From contig WIUZ02000026.1 of NCBI GenBank assembly GCA_015956445.1, forward strand, positions 273,501 to 337,500: a stretch of DNA of 64,000 bases, in the 5' to 3' direction. The stretch is from Thelephora terrestris (lineage: Eukaryota; Basidiomycota; Agaricomycetes; Thelephorales; Thelephoraceae). A program made the translations under genes and the position numbers. Positions within the stretch are counted from its first letter, which is position 1. Each line of letters starts with the position of its first letter. The notes beneath the pieces are model-generated. The model saw only the letters and a list, made by a program, of their open reading frames with translations, did no database searches and was not told the origin of the DNA. Positions 12,158 to 22,700 of the stretch are shown here, piece by piece.

Positions 12158-12850
12158 CTATTGAACCAACGGCGACATAACTAATTTGTAAGCATGGGGA
12201 TCAATAAAATGATTTACATAGAACACTTTGAATATATCTAGGGATTGGGTATAATTGAATGAATGGTCCAGATGAGAGTTGTTGAAAATTGGAAGGAGGT
12301 GTGCGGCACAAACTATTGAGTCTACGCTTATGACAGACATATTCCGCTGACCGGAAGTTGATTCTGGTTGCATGATGTGCATCCCATTATCATGGTCAGG
12401 TTCATCGTGCCATAATTTGTACCAGTGGACAAGCACACAGGCGTGAGTTTCGGATCCATACCTGAAGGAGAAAAATAAGTAGACACGTGCAACCTGTAGA
12501 TCATGCATCCCTATCCCAGGGGTGCCACGCATTGTGACATACACACAGTCATACCGAGGGCCTGGTATTTCGCCCATTCCCCAACAAGAAACAGCCTGGA
12601 CCACTTCATGGAACATCCCACCTGGGCTGCATTGGTTGCCGGGGGCAGAGAATATTGACATGGCAGACTTGTACGTGTGGATTTGAAAAACACGGTTGCC
12701 GGTTGAAGGACAGTCACGGTGCAACAGTTGGTGTGGCGGTGTTGTGGAGAGTGGATTGAGGTGATAATACAGATACTTTTGGACAAGGAGACTGAGGTCC
12801 TCTTGATGAATGACAGTACCAAGCGAGTGAAGACAAGTGTAGACTTTTTC
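12158..12850 (-). pseudogene. 3'-terminal relic of a Plavaka (CACTA-type) transposase
   Basis: About 230 codons match the conserved C-terminal part of fungal Plavaka transposase proteins: PRYDCVYV, a GMHDLQVARVYLFFSF block, the LVHWYKLW..EPD.D.GM motif, SVISVDSIVCAAHLLPIF, and the end FYVNHFIDPHAYKL. Plavaka proteins move DNA by cut and paste and have their DDE residues further upstream; none of that is present. The frame continues upstream for about 25 codons into the 296-bp repeat (from 12,850), so the apparent 255-aa product is a chimera of transposase end and repeat. The natural stop appears kept, which suggests truncation from the 5' side by repeat insertion or deletion. Confidence 0.75.
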
Positions 12851-13580
12851 AGAGGACATCTGTGGGATCAATCCCCACCCACTCTGAAGGAAATTGGCGG
12901 ACCGGTTTTTGAGATATTTCCACATCTTTACCAGGAGGAAAAGTATCTTCTGGGCAAATGTCTGAGTGCATTAGAGTCCCATAGTAGGGTTCCCTAGACT
13001 ACTATAGGGCCAAGGAGGACCCTCCAGGAGAAATACAGAATTTTGGAGGTGTCCTGCATGATTTGACTTTGTGCCTCCTGTGTGTTGGGGAGGGGGTGAC
13101 TCAAATGGTTCCACAATGCTCTAAAAATCACAGAAGTGGACACATACACCTTGTAGATGCTCATAAGGATGGGGGAGAGGGTTTCAGGATTTTTAGGCAA
13201 AGGTCTGGACCTCCTGTTTGGACATTTCCACATGCTCACTGGGGTGGACTGGGCAAATATATGAGCACATCAAGGTCCCATATCTGCATTCCCCTAGCAC
13301 CAAGGAGGACCTTCCAGGCAAAAGCTAGAATTTTGCAGGTGTTCTGCATGATTGGACCCCCCCTGTGTGTTGGGAGGGGGTGACCCAAATGGTTCCACAA
13401 TGCTCTAAAAATCACAGAAGTAGACACATATGCCTTGTGGATGCTCAGAAGCATGGGGGGGAGGAATTCAGGATTTTTGGGCAAAGGTCTGGCCCTCCTG
13501 TTTGGACATTTCCACATGCTCACTGGGGTGAACTAGGCAAATTGTATGAGCACATCAAAGTCTCATATCTGCATTAAGTT
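12850..13580. repeat. second copy of the ~296-bp repeat family
   Basis: About 2.5 units closely matching 5390-6100: AGAGGACATCTGTGGGATCA at 12,850, CCAAGGAGGACC at 13,010, CACCAAGGAGGACC at 13,298 and two GCTCTAAAAATCACAGAAGT blocks. The flanks differ from those of the first copy, so the block was moved as a unit. Confidence 0.85.
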
Positions 13581-14280
13581 ACCAAAAAAGACACTACGTT
13601 CCCTTACTCAATATGCCTTTTTCGAAACCCCGCAGACATAGAGCCTCCCAAGCTTGGCTAATGAGATATATGGGAGGAGGGTATCATGGCAGAACTCTAT
13701 TTCTTTCACTGGTATTCTACCAGGAGTTGATTGGACAATGTTCTTCCCCTGGTCATCGTGATCTCACCACCTTGAAGTTCTTGAAAGGTGCTAGAGACTT
13801 TTGAGGATCACTCATCGACAACGTTGGCAACGAAGCCACTGCAATCTTTTCAATCGACTTGATGACCGATGTGGAGTATAGTTTTCTACAAACTACAATC
13901 GGTCCGAGACATCTGCAATTGCTAACCTCTGGAAGAATCCCAAAAAGCAAGGTGCACGATGGTTTCCCAGAGTCCTATTCACAAATTATGAGGCTTGGTT
14001 GGAGCTCCACCATCTTGAAGGTCAGGTGGTTTCGTCGATCCACTACCATCACTCACGTTTTCTTGAAAGGATCTTAAAGGTTGTTGTTTGGACCATAAAG
14101 TCACTCTAGGGTAACCCAGTCGGATGGCCTGGCCTGAAGGGGTACGGACATCAATGGGAGGTGAAGTCTGTTGCGCCGGGGTGCATTGCCCAATCACCCC
14201 ACATGCTCACCACACCATCCATGTATCTACAAGCATAGTTCATCCTCGCCCCTGACCCGGTCTTCCTTGGAAAAGGGCAC
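13581..14280. other. unrecognised single-copy-looking stretch
   Basis: Short open frames on both strands (60-95 codons) show no family I recognise. It may contain a decayed gene, but nothing supports a specific call. Confidence 0.3.
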
Positions 14281-14448
14281 CACCTCAAACATGGGTAAAT
14301 AAACAATAAACATAAACATGAGACAGTAAGTGTTGGTGAATAAGCATGGGTGGGTAAGTGTAGGTTGGTAAGAGGGAAGTAGTGGATGTGAGGTGGGGAG
14401 TGTGAGGCAGTGAGAGCAAGTGTAAGGTAGTGATTTTGAGGTGGCAAG

Positions 14449-14735
14449 CACTGGGTCCAGGATAGAATAGGTTTCTGGGGATTATTCTAAATAATATTCA
14501 GAATATAATCAGAATAATAAACATGTCTTATTTTAAACATATTCTAGCCATATCCTAGGATTATTTTATTCAAATCTGATGCCCAGAGCCAACTCTGCTG
14601 AGAGTTCATTTGCATTTGCATATTCCTTGAATGTGGGCAGAATCTGTTTTGAAAATAATACATTTACTATTTTAATTATATTCAGAATATTGTTTAGAAT
14701 AATCCCCCAAAACCTATTCTACCCTGGACCCAGTG
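14449..14735. mobile_element. 287-bp MITE with CACTG ends and AAG target duplication
   Basis: Both ends begin CACTGGGTCCAGG and stay similar for about 60 bp (left CACTGGGTCCAGGATAGAAT, right inverted CACTGGGTCCAGGGTAGAAT). AAG stands on each side (14,446-14,448 and 14,736-14,738). CACT-type ends with a 3-bp duplication fit the CACTA superfamily, to which Plavaka elements belong. The centre is AT-rich and non-coding. It split an otherwise continuous minisatellite tract, so it is younger than that tract. Confidence 0.8.
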
Positions 14736-15219
14736 AAGTGTGAGTAAGTGTAAAGCGATAGACGTGAGTGAGTGGTTAAAGCTAAGTAGTAGGTGTGGGT
14801 AGACGAGTGTGAACCGTAAAGGGTGAATGTTTAGGTTGGTGTGAGGCGTGTGAGTGAGTAAGTGGGTTGTAGTAGAATTTGGATGTTAAGTGTGAGTGAG
14901 TAAGGGTGGAGTAGTAAGGGTAGTGGAAGTAGGTGTCAAGGGTGAGCAAGTGTGAGATGGTAGACATGAGAGGGTTGTTGTAGTGTGAGCTGTGCAGAAC
15001 AATGTGGATGTCTAGGTCGGTGGGTTAAAGAGCGGCTAGTGCGGATGGGTAGGCTGAGTGTCAAGTGAGGGGGAATAATGTGGTTGTGGTGTAGGTGGGT
15101 AGGGGGTGTGCAAAGGAGGTTGTGGGGGTCTACAGAAGAGCGAAAGTGTAAGCACAAGCAGGTGTGTGTTGTGGAGGTTAGGTTAGGTTGTTCAGGAATT
15201 GGAGTAGAGTTGTGCTGCC

Positions 15220-15240
15220 ATGTGTGTGTGTGTGTGTGTG
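15220..15240. repeat. (TG)n microsatellite
   Basis: About ten perfect TG units inside the larger G/T-rich tract. Confidence 0.9.
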
Positions 15241-16150
15241 GAGAAAGCTTACAAAGCTTGGGAGGTAGTTTTGATCATATCATGACATCTTGACATAAGC
15301 CAGGTGAGGAGTGTGCTGTAGAGTTTGTAGGAGACCGGTATGGCTGTGAGAAGGTGTAGAAGGGCAAGGTGTTTGGAGAAAGACAAGTGGTATGGAGTAG
15401 AGGGTAGGAGCAGGTGGGTTGTACAGTGAGTGTGGTGTGGCTTAGGAGTAGCTGGTCAGCAATAACAGATAGTGTAAAGTTGTGGACTGTGTAGAGTCAC
15501 AGTAGCTGTGTGTGTGAGACTGAAAAAAATGGGTGTAAATGCTCAAAAGGGTGTAGGGGGTAGGTAGGTTGTGTCCAGCAGGTATGGGCAGTAGCTTGTA
15601 CAATGGCAGGTGTGGATAGGAGTGTAAGTGTAAACAAGAGTAAAGTGTGAAAAAACTGTGGTTGCGTAGAAAAAAAAAGGCATGGGGGAGTGAGGTTGTG
15701 GTGGGGGTAGGTGAGTGTGAGTGAGTAATCGTGAGGAAGTGAGGGTAGGTGGTAGGTGTAGCTTAGTAAGCGAGAAGTGGCAAGGGGTAAGGTGGTGAAT
15801 GTGGGTAGTGAGCGTTAGTGGAGTAACAGTGAAGTTGTAAGTGTGAGGTAGTAAGTTCAAGGCGTAGGTGTGAGGTAGAGTACTTGTGGTGTTAATTGTG
15901 GGGTGGCAAGTGTAGAGTGGTAAGTTTGAGCAAGTGAGGGTAAGGTGGTAGACGTGCGGAGGTAGTGTGAGTGAACAGGGGTGGAGGGGCAATCACAAGG
16001 TAGGAGATGTGAGGTGGTAAGGGCAAGTGAGGAAGTTTGAGGAGGTGAGGGCGAGGTGGCAGGTGAGGGGTGGTAGGAGTGGAGTGGTAAGGGTGGATAG
16101 TTGAGTAATCAAGGTTGAGGTGGGATAGTAACTGTGGCTGGCAAACTAGT

Positions 16151-16195
16151 CCTATTATGCCCAGACGGCCCAACGGGCCGTCGGGGCATAATAGG
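16151..16195. repeat. 45-nt perfect hairpin
   Basis: CCTATTATGCCC (16,151-16,162) pairs with GGGCATAATAGG (16,184-16,195), and GACGGCCC pairs with GGGCCGTC, with one mismatch and an AAC loop. It marks the sharp border between the C-poor tract and unrelated sequence. Confidence 0.85.
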
Positions 16196-16319
16196 GAGTA
16201 AGGCTAAAATAGATTCTGCATGCAAATATATCCATCTTCATCAGCCAAACTTGGGTCATGTGACCAATAGTCAGAGAGATATTGCCTGATCATTGTGGAA
16301 AGCCATATCCCGTCGGCAA

Positions 16320-19140
16320 CGCCAACGAACCAATAAACACCCCCCATATAATAGACAAATGTCGTAGATAGACGTTAATTACATGCCCCCCCGGTTTTAT
16401 TCTATTGTCTAATGTTGTTTACATGCGGAGATACCCATTTTTTCGTGTTTTTCGTGTTTTTAGCAGTTTTATAGAGGATGCGTGCCAAACGACCCAATTG
16501 ACCAACCACCTTTTAGTGAACAAACTTGTAGAGCAACAAAAACCGCATATTATCGCACTTTGAGTTGAATATTTACCGCGGATTACAAGGCAAGAACCGC
16601 GATCGATTGTGTTTTCGAGCCGAAAACCGTCAGCAGACGGCAACGACAGTCGTTGATAATTCATGCATAATATGTCGGTACTAAATCAGGCTATCTATGC
16701 ATATAATAACTGCGCGGTGAGGCTTTTCCCATAGATTATTTGTAGGGGGTGGTACATCGCTCGCGATCACCCACGCGAATCGAACATTGGTGGCATCCGG
16801 CAACGACGGGTTCCACTCTGGGTACCATACTACAGTGAGGTAAAATACTCGTCCATACAGCACCTGCAACCCCCCGCTTAAATAATTGTATCCAACCTTT
16901 CCGGTCCTAAGACACGATGGCCTCCTCTCCTCAACTCAGTGCCACGCGGTGGCAACAGATTAAGAGAAAAGAGCTAATAAACACCCCACAAGTGGCAGAG
17001 AACAAACACAGCCAGACGTCACCTACATACTCCGCCGCTTTTATTTTATTGCCCAACATTGCGTACACTCGGAGAAAATTCATTTTCAGCGATTTTGGGG
17101 GCCTTAGCAGCTCCATAGAGGGTGTACGCCGAACAACTGGATCAATCAAGTATGCCATGGTGAGCAAACTTGCAGAGCGACTAAAAATGCACATTATTGC
17201 CCCCCAAGTTGAATATCCTTCACGAATTACAAGGCAAAAACAACGATCGACTGCCATTTCCAGCCGAAAACCGTCAGCAGACGGCAACGACAGACGTTAA
17301 CGGTTTACGCGTAATACATTGGTACTAAATCAAACTATCTATGTACACAATAGCCTCCCGCTGAGACTTTTTTTATAGATCACTCGTAGGGGGTGGTACA
17401 TCACTCGCGATCACCCGCGTAAACCGAGCGTGGGTGGCACGCAGCAACAACGGAAGTCGAGCCGGGTACCATACTATAGTGAGAGAAAATATTCACACGC
17501 AAAATAACTACAACGTTCCGCCGAAAAGACTGTCCCAAATGCTATGGGAAACACGATATGACGGGCCCCCCTGCTGAGCTCAGTGCCACACGGCGCCGGC
17601 AAGAACAATGAACGAATAAACAAGCAGCATACCATAGATAAAAAATGTAGCCATACCTTACCTACATATCCCCCCGCTTTTATTTTGTTGTCTAATAACG
17701 CCTACTTGCGCAGAAAGTTGTTTTTCGGCATTTCTAGTGCTTTTCGTTTGTTGCAGGGGGGGCGCGTGCCAAACAAACCAATTAATCAAGTATGCTACAG
17801 GGAACAAACCTGTAGAGCGACCAAAACTACATATTATCGCGCTTGAAGCTGAATATTTTCTGTGAAAAATAAGGCAAGAACTACGATCAATTGTAACTTC
17901 GAGCCCAGAATCGTCAGCAGACGGCAACGACAGTCGTCGATAGTTTATATCCAGTCTATCGAGACCAAATCAAGCTATCTATGCTCATAACATCTCCGCG
18001 CTGAGATTCTCCCTATAAACTATCTGCAGGGGGTGGCACATCGCTCGCGATCACCCGCGCGAACCGAACATTAGCGGTGTTCGGCAAGGACGGGTTCAAA
18101 CCTCGGCACTATACTGTAGTATAATAAAATACCTGCATATAAGGTACCTACAACTTCCCGCCCAAATAAACCTTCCAAATGGGACGGGAGACGCCACACT
18201 CCAGCCTAAGCCATCTAGAGGGAAGACCCAGGCAGAATCCCCGCGGGACGAGCAACCGTGGGAATACGCGAGGTAACTGCCGAGAGTCACGCCTCAGGAA
18301 TGGTGGCGCGAAGCCGTGGGAAGCCACACGGAAACTCCCGGAACGACACCCCAAGCAAGAGAAGCGTGCGGCAGCACGGAACAACGCCAAGACAAAAACC
18401 GAACATTGGTAGGATCCGGCAACAATGGGTATTAGCCCGAGCACCACACCACAGTGGGACAAATTGATTGTATATAGGGTACCTACAACGTCCCGCTTAA
18501 ATATTTGTACCAGCAACTATTGGTGACGCAATACCACGATCACCCTTCCTCAGCTCGGTTCCACACGGCACCGGCAAAGAAAATGAGTGAATAGAAACCC
18601 CACATACAGTAGAAAAGAAGTGTAACAAGACCCTAACTGAACACCCTCCCGCCTTTCTTTATTGTTGAACGTCGCCTACATGCGGCGAAAATCGTTCTTG
18701 GTGTTTTTTATATATACCTGTTTTATAGAGGGCGCGTGCCAAACAAACCGATCAATCAAGTATGATATAGGGAGAAAAGTTGTAGAGCGAATAAAATTAC
18801 ATATTATTGCACCTCAAGTCGAATTTATTTCGCGGCGCATGAGGCAAGCACAACAATCAGAACACTTTTTGAGGTAAAAATGGTGGGCGGACGACAACGA
18901 AAGTCGTGATGCTGCACACATATCAGATTAAAACAAAATAGAGCTACTCATGTATAAAACAGCTCCGTGCTGAGACGTTTTCCATAAATTATTTGTAGGC
19001 AGTTGTACATCGCTGCGTTCACCCGCGCGAACCGAACGTTGGTGGCATCCGGCAACGACGGGTGTCAACCCGGGTACCATAGTCCAGTGAGACAGAGCAC
19101 TTGTATGTATAGTACTTACAACGCTCCGCTTACAAAACCT
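16320..19140. repeat. tandem array of ~640-bp units, four copies
   Basis: The block CGTCAGCAGACGGCAACGACAG recurs, with decay, near 16,629, 17,271, 17,911 and 18,880. Each unit also has CCGC-TTTTATT-TTG, a TGTAGAGCGA-AAA block, GGGGGTGGTACATCGCTCGC and a GGGTACCATACTA block. The first two steps are about 640 bp. The third is about 970 bp because a ~330-bp segment (18,180-18,500) was added. Copies differ by perhaps 20-30 percent, so the array is old. No frame is shared between copies. Confidence 0.85.
18180..18410. repeat. segment repeated at 19,145-19,350
   Basis: GACGCCACA, GGCAGAATCCCCGCGGGACG, CCGTGGGAATACGCGAGGTAA, CCGAGAGTCAC and GAAGCCGTGGGAAGCC recur in the same order, diverged, at 19,150-19,300. 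It follows the third and fourth 640-bp units, so it was probably part of the unit that duplicated last. Confidence 0.7.
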
Positions 19141-19350
19141 TCTCTTGCATGTGAGGGAACGCCACATCACAACGTAACCTCCTTTGAGGGAGGACACTGC
19201 GGCAGAACCCGCGTGGGATGAGTGATCGTGGGAATCCGTGTGGTAACCGCCGAGAGCCACTCACGGACAGCGGCCCAAGCCCGTGGGAAGCCGATCGGAA
19301 AATGCCGGACTGAGGTCTTGAGCGAGAGAAGTGTATGGAGCGCAGAGAGG

Positions 19351-19732
19351 AAAAGGCAACCTGTCGTCTGATTGCCCAAGAATGGCGGTAACTATCAGCA
19401 GTGTCCGGACTGACCTGTCCGCAGTGCTATCAAAGCGCCAAAATCCACTGTGGAACCTAACCCGGACGTTAGCAGTCGTGGGAAATCACAGATGCCAGAG
19501 GAAATCTGGGCATTGACCTCCCGAACGCTACCTGAGGCCAATTTCGACCTCCCCCAATATCCTTCAACATTCTAAGCACGCCCGCAGCCACTCGCATACA
19601 CCGATTCAAACCTCACACAGTCAAATTGAAACGCTAACCCGTCAACTGTCAAAAACCCCACTATCGGTGATCGTAGCTGCCTCCGAGGCAGGCCAAATTC
19701 AGGTCCAGGCACTGTTCCGCACGAAGTGATTA
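19351..19732. other. upstream region of the helicase gene
   Basis: No separate gene. It presumably holds the promoter of the gene that follows; I see no clear TATA box. Confidence 0.35.
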
Positions 19733-22700
19733 TTGCGATGCCGGTGGACACCTCGCCCTGTAGGCTGCAAGGTGAGCACTGTTTTCTCTTCGCTAATCCA
19801 TCCGACTCAATATCATGCTATGCAGATCATGATCAGTTCTCTACCGAAGGATACCAACGAGTGCACAGGAAACGGATGGCTCACGTATGGCCATGCCTTA
19901 TTCGATCAAGCCTTCGAGTAAGTTCCATATCTCTGAATTCAACGCGAGTCACAGGCACTGACCGAACTCAGGCCCTCGCGATTGCTCCTCCCTCGCTCTT
20001 CTCGCCACACTCATCCCCTCCCCCCCCGCTCCTCTCCCCCAGGGCTATATCCTTCTCGTTATCCTGCCACTCGACAAACCTGCCCCCACGCACGATCTTA
20101 TCTACGCCCCTCGTTTAGATAAGAAGATGTTTGAAAGGTTCGCTTTCTCCCCACTAGAGGAGATGAGATTGTTCACATTCGCGTTTATAGCCCTGAGGAA
20201 CGCGTAGAAGATTTCGAGACCCATCAAGGCCTCCTCCGGGATGGGATCCAAGTCAAAATGCGTGGTGTATCACCAACGATCTACCGAGCGGAGGACAAAG
20301 CCCTCCATTGTCCCTACGCGGGGTGCAAGGTCAAAATGTCGAACTCGTGTAACTTCCAGGTTTGTGCCATGGTATTACTTTATCACCCCTAATCTGAAGA
20401 CGGATATACCAGGGACATGTGAAGAAATGCAGATACGCCGTGTCCGGTGTAGGCGTCAAAACCGCCTCAGCATACCCGACGCCAACACCGGAGATCCAAT
20501 CCCCCTACTTTCCTGACGAAGACATTACCATGGAAGAGGCCGACGAGATGTACAACGACGACCCGACACTATTCGACATGCCGATGGAGGAAGATTTTTT
20601 CGACGACGCGGATGAAACATTGGTCGAGATCCCGGGCGCCCCCGATGAAGATGACGACGCTCAAGGTCAAGATAACCTCCTAAACATCGACACCCATGAA
20701 GACAACGACGAGGACAACGACGAATTTACGGACCACAGCACGGACGAAGAACGATCTGGTCCCCTACATAAAGATGCGACAGCAGCCAGGTGGTCAGAAG
20801 ACACCATTCAGACTGAAGCCATGTCCCGGCTCGGGATCTGCGTCAACACAGCTGCAAGGGTTCTGATATGTATTGCTTGCGCTTCTGCCATCAGGCCTCT
20901 CGAATTACCCGGACACCTCATCACCTCTCACCCTCCCATGTCGACCAGCACTGCATTCTCCCAAGAGCTCGCAAACACGTACGACCTCCGCATAGACCTC
21001 GAATCACGACCTGGATCCATCATCACCGCAATCTATGGCCTGGACTTAGTAGATGGGTATCTCGCTTGCGACACGTGCGGACACGCCTGCAAATCCCGTG
21101 ACTCGATGAGAAGGCACATGAGAGCGATTTCTGGTTGCAAAACCTTCCGAGAACGCCTTGTACAAACCTTTCGTCCCAAATCCAAGCGACTTTATTTCGG
21201 CGTCAACCTCGATCCCGAGCCCAGAGAAGAATTGGCTGACTCGGCTTCCCTCGATCCCCTCGTCTACCTCAAAAAAAAGTACGCGCCCATACCCTTCAGC
21301 GACATCCCGATCAAGTCTCTGAAGACTCCAAGGGACGCTCACCACTTCCTCGCCCTCGAAAAATGGGACGTATACGTGGAGGGAAGGACTGGGGCAGAGA
21401 TAACACATGCCGTTAGGGAACGAGAGCCTGAACTTCGAAGCGAAGTCCGGATCTGCGTGGATCGGTTTGCGGTTGACGTCACCCAGAAACTGAGCACAGC
21501 TGATCATCAGACGAAAGCTGCTATGGGCGACTATGCTGGGTAAGTAGACCGTCGACTGCTATGGTTTCAAACATCTCGGCTGAATATCATATTAGAATTG
21601 GCCTCACCTCAAGCAAGTTCAAAGACTTGCAGAATGAAGAGACGAGGAAGGCGTATGGGAAGGTAGCGACCGACCTCGTCGTCTTCTGCCTAGGCGTCAT
21701 CACCGGCGAGATCAGCCAATTCCGGACAAGCTTCACTCAAGAAATCGCTGACGCCGGTACCAAGTTCTTGGCCACGCTGCAAACAACCTCTACCTCCGAT
21801 CAGGATGGGGCCCTTCAAACATTCCTCTTCTTGCTCTTCAATCAGAAAAGACGCGGCGAGGCCGACAAATACACCTTCCTTGCCTTCTCCTTTCTCGTCC
21901 TGTACTCGTTCAACGAAAGCGGAACTCTCCGGCCGTGCAACGTCTTCACACAATTCTTTTCCAAGACGATTTTCTTCGCTCGAGGTGCAATATTCAATTG
22001 CATCACCTCCGACGCCACGACGGAAAACAAGGGATTTTTTGAGTGAGCTTAATTCCGTAGATCGAGACGCGTCATCTCACCTTGTACACTACAGAGTCTA
22101 CGAAACCTACAAACACCTGCTTCTGATCCGATCCGATTATCCGCTGTCCTCGATCTACACCACGAAGAACCTGGCGAAGAAGGTCTCACGTGACCAAGAG
22201 CGGGAGAACAAAGTGAATTTTGTTGGACCTGGGAAAGAGACGGCTATAATGGGGAAGATTGCGGTCAACCTCGGGAGTTTCGGCGAGTGGTACCGAAAGC
22301 TGTTGGAGGAGGTAAAGAGGATGCAGTCGGACCTATTCAGTGGAATCGGCTTTGAGGATGAGGAGTGGCTGTTGGTCACGGTACCAGAGGTTCTCGTAGA
22401 TGAAGTCAACACAAGCAACCCGGGGTTTTCCTTTGGAGACATGGAGAGGAACGACCTGTCAAAGTACGAAAATGCTGCTCTGAGGACCCTCTTCGAGCAC
22501 CCTCGCCTCAAGGGTCGGTTCGGCACCATACTCCCGGGAGGAAGATTCATTCTCAACGCCGTCGGCTGTCACGAGTTTCTTCAAAGGTCCTCCCTCACCC
22601 GAACGAAAATGGCAACCCTTCTTCATATCTCAGGTGGTGGGCCTGCGCGTGGGACAGAGTTCACAGCAAGCTACCTCCGGAATCATCCCCAGGGTGACAT

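Larger units (their letters stand above)
14281..16140. repeat. C-poor GTGAG/GTAAG-rich minisatellite tract
   Basis: The plus strand is made almost only of G, T and A in degenerate short motifs (GTGAGGTGGTAAG, GTGTGAGTGAGTAAG), giving long minus-strand frames rich in Thr, His, Leu and Pro that are not genes. It is interrupted by a MITE (14,449-14,735) and a (TG)n run (15,220-15,240). Confidence 0.7.

Noticed and set aside
15543-16173. Long minus-strand frames rich in Thr, His, Pro and Leu
   Set aside because: Produced by the C-poor GTGAG tract; low-complexity translation without any domain.
16740-16830. tRNA-like B box on the minus strand (GTTCGATTC) in a 640-bp unit
   Set aside because: No convincing A box or cloverleaf, and the B box is not kept in the other units.
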